A stretch of 7,280 bases of DNA from Clostridiales bacterium UBA1738 (GCA_002315735.1 DCIA01000009.1:1-7280); one strand, 5' to 3'; counted from the stretch's first letter, positions 1 to 5,846 are shown. Program-made: numbers and translations. Notes: generated by a model from the letters alone, not told the origin.

Positions 1-78
1 GTCAATACTTTTTTACAATTTTTTTCAAAATATACAACATTACTCCATATTTCTTATATTACCTATCTTCTTTTATGC

Positions 79-106
79 AAAATGACCACATATATGTGGT
101 CATTTT
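79..106. terminator. Bidirectional hairpin terminator after rarA
   Basis: This is a perfect 28-nt palindrome (arms AAAATGACCACATA and its complement) that starts inside the rarA stop codon (complement of 105-107). Both sides end in four T residues, so it can fold from either strand. It is the natural end of the leftward operon. The U-tract is short on the rarA side (TTTTGC), so termination strength is uncertain. Positions 1-78, beyond it, are very AT-rich and hold no gene I can support. Confidence 0.75.
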
Positions 107-1379
107 AGTTTTCTTTAATTTTATCCCAATACTCTTTTGTTGCTTTTTCTATCTTATTTGCACCATATTCATAGTATTTTTTATCTTTGATTTTATCAGG
201 AAGATATTGTTGCTCAATATAATGATTCGGAAAAATATGTGGATATTTATATTCTACTCCATGCCCCATTTTTTTTGCACCGTCATAATGCGAATCCTTT
301 AAATGTTGTGGAATTGTACCTGTATCGATTTGTTCTATATCTTGCATTGCAGCATCTATTGCATTTATTGCCGAATTTGATTTTGGCGATGTTGCAAGCA
401 AAATTACGGCCTCCGCAAGCGGTATTCTTGCTTCCGGCATACCAAGTTGCAGCGCCGAATCAACGCAAGCCTTTACGACCTGAATTGCGCCGGGGTATGC
501 AAGCCCTATATCCTCTGCCGCAATAACTAATATTCTTCTGCAAGCAGAAAGCATATCTCCCGCTGCCAAAATCTTGGCAAGGTAATATATGGCGGCATCC
601 GGATCAGAACCTCTTACTGATTTTTGAAACGCACTTAAAACGTCAAAATGACCATCACCGTTTTTATCATATTTAAGCACATTTTTACCTGTCGTTTCAA
701 CAGCATTTTCTTCGCCTATAACAATTTTGCCGTCTTTATTCGGCATGGCTGTCAAAAAACAAAGTTCAAGTGCATTTAAAGATTTTCTAACATCTCCACC
801 TGAAGTATATGCAATATGTTCCAATGCCTCATCTTCAACTTCAATCTCTATATCTTTATAATCAGTGTTTTTAAGTTCTTTTACTGCTCGTTTTAGTGCC
901 TTGATAATTTCTTCTTCTTTTATAGGAAGAAACTCAAAAACTGTGCTTCTTGACAAGACTGCACTATAAACATAAAAATATGGATTTTCCGTTGTACTTG
1001 CAATTAGTGTAATCTTTCCATTTTCTATGAATTCCAAAAGTGATTGCTGTTGTTTCTTATTAAAATGCTGTATCTCATCAAGATAAAGAAGTACGCCATT
1101 GGTTGTTATAAAAGTATCCAAAGACGCAATAATATCTTTGATATCTGAAACCGATGCATTTGTTGCGTTTAGTTTGTAAAGTGTTTTCCCCGTATTTTGT
1201 GCAATGATATTTGCAATAGTGGTTTTCCCTGTACCACTTGGCCCATAAAAAACCATATTTGGCACTTCGCCTTGTTCTATTATTCTTCTTAGAATTTTCC
1301 CCTGTCCTATTAGATGTTCTTGCCCTACGACTTCATCTAAATTTTTAGGTCTGATTCTATCTGCCAGTGGACTACTCAT
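105..1379 (-). CDS. rarA: Replication-associated recombination protein A (RarA/MgsA AAA+ ATPase)
   Basis: This 424-residue protein is a clamp-loader-like AAA+ ATPase of the RarA/MgsA/WRNIP1 family. The family acts in the cytoplasm at stalled replication forks and interacts with SSB. Visible motifs are Walker A GPSGTGKT (46-53), Walker B LLYLDEIQHF (97-106), sensor 1 TTEN (129-132), an arginine finger in AVLSRS (R144) and a sensor 2 region GGDVRKSLN (194-202). The C-terminal half has the family signatures AAEDIGLA (287-294), KSNSAINAIDAA (333-344) and GHGVEYKYPH...QQYLPD (372-394). The length is normal. I chose ATG at 1379 over a GTG at 1388. AAGGGG (complement of 1388-1393) lies 8 nt before this ATG but overlaps the GTG, and the ATG gives a 4-nt ATGA overlap with the upstream acetyltransferase. 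It is the last gene of the leftward operon. Confidence 0.95.
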   Translation of the reverse strand: MSSPLADRIRPKNLDEVVGQEHLIGQGKILRRIIEQGEVPNMVFYGPSGTGKTTIANIIAQNTGKTLYKLNATNASVSDIKDIIASLDTFITTNGVLLYLDEIQHFNKKQQQSLLEFIENGKITLIASTTENPYFYVYSAVLSRSTVFEFLPIKEEEIIKALKRAVKELKNTDYKDIEIEVEDEALEHIAYTSGGDVRKSLNALELCFLTAMPNKDGKIVIGEENAVETTGKNVLKYDKNGDGHFDVLSAFQKSVRGSDPDAAIYYLAKILAAGDMLSACRRILVIAAEDIGLAYPGAIQVVKACVDSALQLGMPEARIPLAEAVILLATSPKSNSAINAIDAAMQDIEQIDTGTIPQHLKDSHYDGAKKMGHGVEYKYPHIFPNHYIEQQYLPDKIKDKKYYEYGANKIEKATKEYWDKIKEN

Positions 1380-1816
1380 CCTTTGCACCCCTTACATTTT
1401 TGTGGGACGGTTAAGTCTTTTGTCATCTTAACATATTTTTCTCCGTCCACTTCGTATATTTTCCCTATTGTTTTATAGTCTTCATATTCAAAAAAAGGTA
1501 TAAGAGCAACAGGACTATTAAGAACCGCTTCCTTTGCCCCTAGATTAATCGCCTTGTCAGCAAGAGCTCTCATTATTAAATCGCCGACAAATTGGCGTCT
1601 ATATCCATCTTTCACTGCAACATATGATATTTCATATATTAAATCGTTAATTTTTGTAAGCCTTGCTACACCAATTTGCTCTAACTTGTCATATCCAACA
1701 AAGTGAAATGACTCATCTTCCTTTTCATCAGTGGCACTAGTTCCTAATATTCCTTCTCTAAAATTCTTACAAATCTCATAACCCATACTGCCATAAACAA
1801 AATTAAATTCAAGCAT
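1376..1816 (-). CDS. GNAT-family N-acetyltransferase
   Basis: This 146-residue protein has the layout of small GNAT acetyltransferases of the ElaA/YjcF-like type, which transfer an acetyl group from acetyl-CoA to an amine; the substrate cannot be read from the sequence. Visible parts are the acidic segment before HFVGYD (38-43), the strand GVARL (49-53), the strand EISYVAV (62-68), the acetyl-CoA loop RRQFVGD (73-79) with its helix, and the closing PFFEYEDYKTIGK (108-119). The canonical loop is R/Q-x-x-G-x-G/A; here the first glycine is Phe76. The last six residues are CKGCKG, an unusual CxxC tail. The start overlaps the end of the TPR gene by 8 nt, with AAAGGAAG as ribosome binding site inside that gene. 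The stop overlaps the rarA start by 4 nt. The family call is firm; the activity is inferred. Confidence 0.85.
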   Translation of the reverse strand: MLEFNFVYGSMGYEICKNFREGILGTSATDEKEDESFHFVGYDKLEQIGVARLTKINDLIYEISYVAVKDGYRRQFVGDLIMRALADKAINLGAKEAVLNSPVALIPFFEYEDYKTIGKIYEVDGEKYVKMTKDLTVPQKCKGCKG

Positions 1817-2543
1817 TTTTAACTTCTTCCTTTAACGCATTTATTTCTTCCTTTGATACAGTGGTAATCATACTATATCTGCAATCGTCTATCCTATCTG
1901 CAAGTTCCTTTGCCTTTTTGTAATTTCCCATTTTTACGGAAAGTTCTGCAAAATGATAAAATCCTTCTACATACTGAGGGTATTTTTCCACAAGCTTTTT
2001 AGCAATTTCTTCCGCCTTTTCGTATTCACCCAATCTTGTGTATGACACTACCATATTATCTGAGATATCCCTATCATCGCTGTTATACTCATATGCCTCT
2101 TTGCAAAATTCAAGTTCTGCATCTCCTGAAAGAAGTTTTAAATATCCCAACATTCCGTAAACGATAGTATTTTTGTAATTTCCAAACACTTCCTCCATAG
2201 ATTCTATTGCTTCTTCCGTTCTTCCCAATTTGTGATATGCCATAGCACGATATGAATAAACATTAATTTTTTCCTTTTGCGGTATTGTGCGATCACAAAT
2301 AATTTCTGTCAACATAATTTCAGCCTCTTTATATTTTCCGATTCGCATAAGCAAAAGCGAATATTCCGACTTATATCTAACATTTTTACTTGCTATTTTA
2401 ATAATATTTTCATAAAGAGCGATTGCCTTTTTCTCGTCGCCGTCCGCATATGCTCTTAGTGCTATAATTCTTGTTATCGGAGCAATAAGTTTTATTAGTC
2501 CCAATACCAATAAAACAACAAGCAAAATAAGTAAAATTTTCAT
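1809..2543 (-). CDS. Membrane-anchored tetratricopeptide repeat (TPR) protein
   Basis: This 244-residue protein has an N-terminal hydrophobic segment (about 2-24) ending in basic residues, which is likely a membrane anchor or uncleaved signal. The rest is helical with TPR-like units. Repeat signatures are visible near 31-50 (AYADGDEKKAIALYENI), 62-80 (LLLMRIGKYKEAEIMLTEI), 99-118 (RAMAYHKLGRTEEAIESMEE), 168-187 (YTRLGEYEKAEEIAKKLVEK) and 197-215 (HFAELSVKMGNYKKAKELA). TPRs bind other proteins, and no catalytic domain is seen. The positively charged stretch after the anchor is short, so I do not commit to which side of the membrane the repeats face. A ribosome binding site AAAGGA lies about 10 nt before the ATG. 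It is the first gene after the asnS hairpin, and its tail overlaps the acetyltransferase gene. I do not recognise a named ortholog. Confidence 0.85.
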   Translation of the reverse strand: MKILLILLVVLLVLGLIKLIAPITRIIALRAYADGDEKKAIALYENIIKIASKNVRYKSEYSLLLMRIGKYKEAEIMLTEIICDRTIPQKEKINVYSYRAMAYHKLGRTEEAIESMEEVFGNYKNTIVYGMLGYLKLLSGDAELEFCKEAYEYNSDDRDISDNMVVSYTRLGEYEKAEEIAKKLVEKYPQYVEGFYHFAELSVKMGNYKKAKELADRIDDCRYSMITTVSKEEINALKEEVKNA

Positions 2544-2569
2544 ACCCTAAAAGTCCTTTCGATAAAGTC

Positions 2570-2597
2570 AAAGGCTGACATATTTTAGTCAGCCTTT
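2570..2597. terminator. Hairpin after asnS, possibly a leaky terminator
   Basis: Perfect 10-bp arms AAAGGCTGAC / GTCAGCCTTT flank an 8-nt loop in the 58-nt gap between asnS and the TPR gene. On the leftward transcript the arm is followed by TTTGACTTTATC, so the U-tract is broken, which suggests weak or partial termination. No convincing promoter lies between the hairpin and the TPR start. Read-through of this element is therefore the simplest way to transcribe the TPR-GNAT-rarA genes. Confidence 0.65.
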
Positions 2598-2601
2598 ATT
2601 A

Positions 2602-3993
2602 TTAAAACTCTGCGCTTCCCACAGTTCTTGGGAATGGTAATACATCACGGATATTTTGAATACCTGTTAGATACATAACCGCTCTTTCAAAGCCTAATCC
2701 AAATCCTGCGTGTTTATTTGTTCCGTATTTTCTCAAATCTAAATAGAATTCATAATCATCAGGATTTAGCCCGCATTCCTTCATTCTTCCAAGTAAAACA
2801 TCATAGTTTTCTTCACGCTGACTACCACCTATAATTTCACCAATTCCCGGCACTAATAGGTCACAAGCCGCAACAGTTTTTCCGTCATCATTAAGTTTCA
2901 TATAAAAAGCCTTAATTTCCTTTGGATAGTCTGTTACGAATACAGGTCTTTTGAAGACTTCTTCTGTAAGATATCTTTCATGCTCTGTTTGTAAATCGCA
3001 GCCCCATTCAACTTTATAGTCGAATTTGTCATTATTTTTCTTTAATATTTCAACTGCTTCTGTGTATGTCACACGTGCGAAGTCATTAGAAATAACATTG
3101 TTTAGTCTGTCTAAAAGTCCCTTGTCAACAAATTTGTTGAAGAATTCCATTTCTTCAGGAGCGTTTTCTAAACAGTAGTTTATAATATATTTAATCATTG
3201 CTTCTGCAAGTTCCATATCATCAGCAAGGTCAGCAAATGCAATTTCAGGTTCAATCATCCAAAATTCTGCTGCGTGACGAGTTGTGTTAGAATTCTCCGC
3301 ACGGAAAGTAGGGCCAAATGTGTAAACATTTCTGAATGCCATACAGTATGTTTCAACATTTAATTGTCCCGAAACTGTTAGATTTGCAGGTTTTGAGAAA
3401 AAGTCGTTTGTGTAATCTGCTTTTCCGTCCTTTGTTTTAGGCAAATTGTTCATATCCATTGTTGTAACTTGGAACATTTCACCTGCACCTTCACAGTCGC
3501 TTGTTGTAATAATCGGTGTATGAACATATACAAAACCACGGTCTTGGAAAAATTGGTGTATTGCATATGCCAACATTGAGCGAATTCTAAAAACTGCACT
3601 GAATGTGTTTGTTCTAGGTCTTAGGTGGCACTGAGTTCTTAAAAACTCCATCGTATGACGCTTGTTTTGAATTGGATAATCAGGTGTTGATAATCCATCA
3701 ATAATAACTTCTTCTGCTTTTATTTCAAATGGCTGTTTTGCATCAGGAGTCAAAACAAGTTTACCTGTAACAGTAATTGACGCAGAAATATTAAGCTTTG
3801 AGATTTTCTCAAAATTGTCTAAGTTTTCTTCATAAACAACTTGTATGCACTTGAAAAAACTTCCGTCATTAAGTTCGATAAATCCAAAACTCTTTGAACT
3901 ACGAATATTTCTTACCCAGCCTGAAACTGTGACCTGCGTGTCTGCAAAATTTTCGGTATTTCTAAAAATTTCCTTAACTAATGCTTTCATCAT
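2602..3993 (-). CDS. asnS: Asparaginyl-tRNA synthetase
   Basis: This 463-residue class IIb aminoacyl-tRNA synthetase joins asparagine to tRNA-Asn using ATP in the cytoplasm. The N-terminal OB-fold anticodon-binding domain spans about 20-105 (VTVSGWVRNIRSSKSFGFIEL). The catalytic domain follows, with motif 1 around GFVYVHTPIITTSDCEGAGE (153-172), motif 2 FRAENSNTTRHAAEFWMIE (230-248) and motif 3 GFGLGFERAVM (430-440). The IRDVLPFPRT ending is typical of AsnS. The length matches the standard bacterial enzyme. Two adjacent ATGs are possible starts: AGAAGGG lies 5 nt before the first and 8 nt before the second, which would give 462 residues. The gene lies 26 nt downstream of the DUF896 gene and shares its promoter. 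There is no room for a T-box leader. Confidence 0.97.
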   Translation of the reverse strand: MMKALVKEIFRNTENFADTQVTVSGWVRNIRSSKSFGFIELNDGSFFKCIQVVYEENLDNFEKISKLNISASITVTGKLVLTPDAKQPFEIKAEEVIIDGLSTPDYPIQNKRHTMEFLRTQCHLRPRTNTFSAVFRIRSMLAYAIHQFFQDRGFVYVHTPIITTSDCEGAGEMFQVTTMDMNNLPKTKDGKADYTNDFFSKPANLTVSGQLNVETYCMAFRNVYTFGPTFRAENSNTTRHAAEFWMIEPEIAFADLADDMELAEAMIKYIINYCLENAPEEMEFFNKFVDKGLLDRLNNVISNDFARVTYTEAVEILKKNNDKFDYKVEWGCDLQTEHERYLTEEVFKRPVFVTDYPKEIKAFYMKLNDDGKTVAACDLLVPGIGEIIGGSQREENYDVLLGRMKECGLNPDDYEFYLDLRKYGTNKHAGFGLGFERAVMYLTGIQNIRDVLPFPRTVGSAEF

Positions 3994-4019
3994 AAATTCC
4001 CTTCTTTTAATATATGTAA

Positions 4020-4193
4020 TTATTTTTTATCAACTATTTTAATATTGTCGAGTGTTGCTCTGAAATTTTTCTTCACTGCCGAAATGTATTCTTTATAAAG
4101 TGCTTGCTGCTCCTTGATTTCTTCAGGTGTTAAACCCTCGTTTTTCTTTTTTTCGGCAAGATAGTTTATCCTCAAAATTTTTTCCTTTTCCAT
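4020..4193 (-). CDS. DUF896 / UPF0291 family protein (YnzC-like)
   Basis: This 57-residue cytoplasmic protein begins MEKEKILRINYLAEKKKNEG and ends in IKIVDKK. It shows the DUF896 (UPF0291) pattern: RINxLAxKKKxEGLTxEE, then EQxxLxxEYI (here EQQALYKEYI, 28-37), a basic stretch KKNFRATL (41-48) and the closing I-x-IVD. The family has a helical-hairpin fold. Its best-known member is YnzC of Bacillus subtilis, encoded beside the SOS gene yneA, and its function is not established. The ATG has a strong ribosome binding site AAGGGGAG (complement of 4200-4207) 6 nt upstream and a sigma-A promoter just beyond. It is the first gene of the leftward operon, 26 nt before asnS. Confidence 0.92.
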   Translation of the reverse strand: MEKEKILRINYLAEKKKNEGLTPEEIKEQQALYKEYISAVKKNFRATLDNIKIVDKK

Positions 4194-4216
4194 AGTACAC
4201 TCCCCTTCAAAATACT

Positions 4217-4245
4217 ATTATATACCAAAAATAAAAAAATTTCAA
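4217..4245 (-). promoter_or_regulatory. Sigma-A promoter of the DUF896-asnS operon
   Basis: On the minus strand TTGAAA (complement of 4240-4245) is followed by exactly 17 nt and TATAAT (complement of 4217-4222). Transcription should start near 4210, leaving a leader of only about 17 nt that is mostly the ribosome binding site. That excludes a T-box or other riboswitch from this promoter. Confidence 0.85.
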
Positions 4246-4253
4246 GACAAGCT

Positions 4254-4281
4254 ACCAAATCTTCTTAAAAAACATAATATA
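4254..4281 (+). promoter_or_regulatory. Candidate sigma-K (late mother-cell) promoter
   Basis: ACC at 4254-4256, 16 nt of spacer and CATAATATA at 4273-4281 fit the Bacillus sigma-K consensus (AC core at -35, CATAnnnTA at -10, spacing 16-17). The predicted start is about 4287-4288. No sigma-A -35/-10 pair with normal spacing is obvious here. The match is short and lies in AT-rich DNA, so chance is possible. The sporulation context to the right supports it. Confidence 0.45.
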
Positions 4282-4288
4282 TATCAAA

Positions 4289-4302
4289 CGGCAAAATTGC
4301 CG
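4289..4302 (+). repeat. Inverted repeat at the 5' end of the small-peptide leader
   Basis: CGGCAA and TTGCCG are separated by AA. If transcription starts at the predicted sigma-K start, this stem-loop sits at the very 5' end of the message, 7 nt before the AAAGGAGG ribosome binding site. It could stabilise the mRNA or be a protein-binding site; neither is shown by the sequence. Confidence 0.5.
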
Positions 4303-4323
4303 ATATGAAAGGAGGCAAAATAA

Positions 4324-4440
4324 ATGAACGATTGTGGATGTGGATGTGGCAACAGTTGTGGTGGTTGCGGAAACTTTGACTTCGATATGATTTTATGGGT
4401 ACTAATCATCATCGTTATCGTTACTTGTATGTGTAACTAA
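4324..4440 (+). CDS. 38-residue Cys/Gly-rich single-span membrane peptide
   Basis: The predicted peptide has a head MNDCGCGCGNSCGGCGN, an acidic linker FDFD (18-21), one hydrophobic span of about 22-34 (MILWVLIIIVIVT) and a tail CMCN. Seven of its 38 residues are cysteine (4, 6, 8, 12, 15, 35, 37), on both sides of the membrane span. An excellent ribosome binding site, AAAGGAGG at 4308-4315, lies 8 nt before the ATG, and a strong terminator follows, so it is a real short gene. In layout it recalls the tiny Gly-rich one-span spore peptides of Bacillus (YjcZ type), but those are not so cysteine-rich. Spore coat or spore membrane is a guess from the candidate sigma-K promoter and the cotJ genes nearby. 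The cysteines could cross-link coat proteins or bind metal. Confidence 0.8.
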   Translation: MNDCGCGCGNSCGGCGNFDFDMILWVLIIIVIVTCMCN

Positions 4441-4503
4441 TTTACTTATCCCAAAATAGTAATAACACTTGTTTCCTTATTAAAAAGCGTACATTTCTAC
4501 CCT

Positions 4504-4534
4504 AAAAGGTCACAAAAGTATTGTGACCTTTTTT
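4504..4534 (+). terminator. Rho-independent terminator of the Cys-rich peptide gene
   Basis: A perfect 12-bp stem (AAAAGGTCACAA / TTGTGACCTTTT) with a 5-nt loop is followed by further T residues. It lies 64 nt after the stop codon and ends 1 nt before the -35 box of the next promoter. The stretch between the stop codon and this stem (4441-4503) shows nothing else that I can support. Confidence 0.9.
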
Positions 4535-4535
4535 A

Positions 4536-4564
4536 TTGACTTTTTTGATTTTTCGTATTATAAT
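4536..4564 (+). promoter_or_regulatory. Sigma-A promoter of the CDF exporter gene
   Basis: TTGACT (4536-4541), a 17-nt spacer and TATAAT (4559-4564) make a near-consensus vegetative promoter. It predicts a start near 4571 and a leader of about 34 nt. The leader is too short for a metal riboswitch such as yybP-ykoY. I see no clear metalloregulator operator. Confidence 0.88.
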
Positions 4565-4604
4565 TTGCATTGATGTATCATTTCGTTTGTTAAGGGGGAA
4601 TTTT

Positions 4605-5489
4605 ATGTCTCAAGAATATAATAAAAAGCTTGCAACTCGTGTATCATTTCATACAATAATCTGGAATATTATTCTTACAGTTTTCAAACTATTTGCAGGA
4701 ATTTTTGCACACTCAGCCGCAATGATATCTGATGCGATACATTCCTTTTCTGATGTATTAAGCACTGTTGTTGTGATAATAGGGATTCGTTTGGCAAATA
4801 AAAGTTCTGACGAAGCGCATCAATACGGCCATGAAAGATTTGAATGTATTGCCGCAATCATTCTTGCTTTAATGCTTGCCATTACAGGTCTTGGCATAGG
4901 CTTATCAGGAGTAAAAAGCATTTTGGGTGCTTCAAATAATTTGAAAACCCCCGGAACGCTTGCACTAATTGCCGCAGTTGTTTCCATAATAGTAAAAGAA
5001 ATAATGTTTTATTATACAAGATGGGCAGCAAAAAAAATCAATTCAGGAGCCTTACTTGCTGATGCTTGGCATCATCGCTCCGACTCCCTTTCATCAATCG
5101 GAAGTTTCGTGGGCATACTAGGTGCAAGAATGGGCTTCCCTATTCTTGACCCACTTGCAAGCATCATAATCTGTGTGTTCGTTGTGAAGGTTTCCATTGA
5201 TATCTTCCGTGATTCAGCCCAAAAACTTACCGATAAAGCCTGCGATAAAGACACGATTGATAAAATAAAAGAAATCACGCTTTCAAAAGAGGGCGTTATG
5301 GGAATTGATGACCTCAAAACTCGCAGATTTGGAGATAAAATCTATATAGACCTTGAAATTTCAGCAGATGGAAATATATCTCTTACCGATGCACACGATA
5401 TTGCAGAAGATGTTCATGACTCAATCGAACAGGAAATCGAAAATGTTAAGCATTGTATGGTGCATATAAATCCATATCTTGAAAATTAA
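4605..5489 (+). CDS. Cation diffusion facilitator (CDF) family metal exporter
   Basis: This 294-residue inner-membrane protein belongs to the CDF family (FieF/ZitB/MneP relatives), which export divalent metal ions in exchange for protons. Six membrane spans can be placed near 17-35, 38-62, 82-107, 117-137, 147-174 and 179-200, followed by a cytoplasmic metal-sensing domain (about 207-294). The transport site is readable as H46-xxx-D50 in span 2 and H156-xxx-D160 in span 5. In characterised CDFs an HD-HD site is most often zinc-type, whereas Mn/Fe exporters tend to DD-DD or DD-HD, so zinc is favoured but not proven. The conserved QYGHERFE (73-80) follows span 2, and the C-terminal domain has H264, H271, H283 and H287. 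The start is the ATG at 4605 with AAGGGGGAA upstream. An in-frame TTG at 4536 lies in the -35 box and cannot be translated from this promoter. Confidence 0.93.
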   Translation: MSQEYNKKLATRVSFHTIIWNIILTVFKLFAGIFAHSAAMISDAIHSFSDVLSTVVVIIGIRLANKSSDEAHQYGHERFECIAAIILALMLAITGLGIGLSGVKSILGASNNLKTPGTLALIAAVVSIIVKEIMFYYTRWAAKKINSGALLADAWHHRSDSLSSIGSFVGILGARMGFPILDPLASIIICVFVVKVSIDIFRDSAQKLTDKACDKDTIDKIKEITLSKEGVMGIDDLKTRRFGDKIYIDLEISADGNISLTDAHDIAEDVHDSIEQEIENVKHCMVHINPYLEN

Positions 5490-5502
5490 ATATTCATTAA
5501 AT

Positions 5503-5540
5503 AAAAAATCACCTCTATATTTATATAGAGGTGATTTTTT
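5503..5540 (+). terminator. Terminator of the CDF gene that also hides the next start site
   Basis: A perfect 18-bp stem (5503-5520 with 5523-5540) has a 2-nt formal loop and ends in six T residues. It begins 13 nt after the CDF stop codon. Its right arm carries the Shine-Dalgarno sequence GAGGTGAT (5528-5535) of the next gene, and the left arm carries the complement ATCACCTC (5508-5515), which is the same as part of the 16S rRNA 3' tail. The start codon of the next gene follows directly at 5541. Confidence 0.9.
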
Positions 5541-5771
5541 ATGAACGGCGAAGAATTAGCAATCTTAATTAACGCACTGGCACTTTCTTCTGCAAAATGT
5601 TTATCAATAGATGACCTTAATATTTTAGTTGCAGTATTTACGCAGCTTGCTGATACTTATGCCACTATCTCTGTAATTCGTTCTATTGAAGAAAGTAAAA
5701 CAGCAGCACAATCCGAAAGAAACGAAACATCACAAACGGAGGAAGACATAATTGCGCTCGAAACTACATAG
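5541..5771 (+). CDS. Small protein of unknown function upstream of cotJ (possible DUF6774-like)
   Basis: This 76-residue protein has no signal peptide. The first part (1-48) is a hydrophobic helical region containing SSAKCLSIDDLNILVAVFTQ (16-35) and LADTYATISVIRS (36-48). The rest is a polar Ser/Thr/Glu/Gln-rich tail. The pattern 'AKC...DEL..L.A.F.QL.DT.ATI' is one I recall from short Clostridia proteins that I believe are filed as DUF6774; this is from memory and needs a profile search. The start codon is preceded by a very strong GAGGTGAT and six T residues, but both lie inside the CDF terminator hairpin. The gene sits 75 nt before cotJA with no terminator between them, so it may be transcribed with the spore-coat genes. 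A weak candidate -10, CATTAAATA at 5495-5503, is not convincing. Confidence 0.7.
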   Translation: MNGEELAILINALALSSAKCLSIDDLNILVAVFTQLADTYATISVIRSIEESKTAAQSERNETSQTEEDIIALETT

Positions 5772-5790
5772 TCACAAGTTTACATAATTT

Positions 5791-5819
5791 TCATATTATG
5801 TTAACATAGACCGTATGGT
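5791..5819 (+). promoter_or_regulatory. Candidate sigma-E promoter of cotJABC
   Basis: TCATATT at 5791-5797 fits the sigma-E -35 consensus (kmATATT) perfectly. After 14 nt comes CGTATGGT (5812-5819), a poor match to the -10 CATACAnT. An alternative -10, CATAGACC at 5805-5812, is a better match but is only 7 nt from this -35 box. In Bacillus subtilis cotJ is sigma-E controlled, which is the main support; the exact boxes are uncertain. Confidence 0.35.
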
Positions 5820-5822
5820 CTA
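5807..5822. promoter_or_regulatory. Inverted repeat in the cotJ leader
   Basis: TAGACC and GGTCTA flank the centre GTAT. The repeat lies where the cotJ promoter -10 region or early leader should be, 12 nt before the AGGAGT ribosome binding site (5835-5840). It could be an operator for a sporulation regulator or a leader hairpin. I cannot assign a protein to it. Confidence 0.5.
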
Positions 5823-5846
5823 AATAAATCAATTAGGAGTTTTAAT

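Noticed and set aside
1..5. TTGAC on the minus strand at the left edge, as a -35 box
   Set aside because: Any -10 box would lie outside the window, so nothing can be tested.
75..526. Two overlapping rightward reading frames (75-302 and 239-526)
   Set aside because: They lie opposite rarA, which has complete family motifs. Their translations are low-complexity Phe/Ile-rich or Leu/Pro-rich, with no good ribosome binding site.
1380..1388. GTG start for rarA three codons upstream
   Set aside because: The GTG overlaps the ribosome binding site AAGGGG. The ATG at 1379 has correct spacing and the usual ATGA overlap.
2277..2459. Rightward 60-codon frame
   Set aside because: It is antisense to the TPR gene, has no family resemblance and no ribosome binding site.
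3845..4042. Rightward 65-codon frame
   Set aside because: It is antisense to the 5' end of asnS and the end of the DUF896 gene, both of which are well supported.
4536..4604. N-terminal extension of the CDF protein from an in-frame TTG
   Set aside because: The TTG is part of the -35 box and precedes the predicted transcript start. The ATG at 4605 has a strong ribosome binding site and matches family length.
5072..5317. Leftward 81-codon frame
   Set aside because: It is antisense to the conserved metal-site region of the CDF exporter and has a Ser-rich shadow composition.
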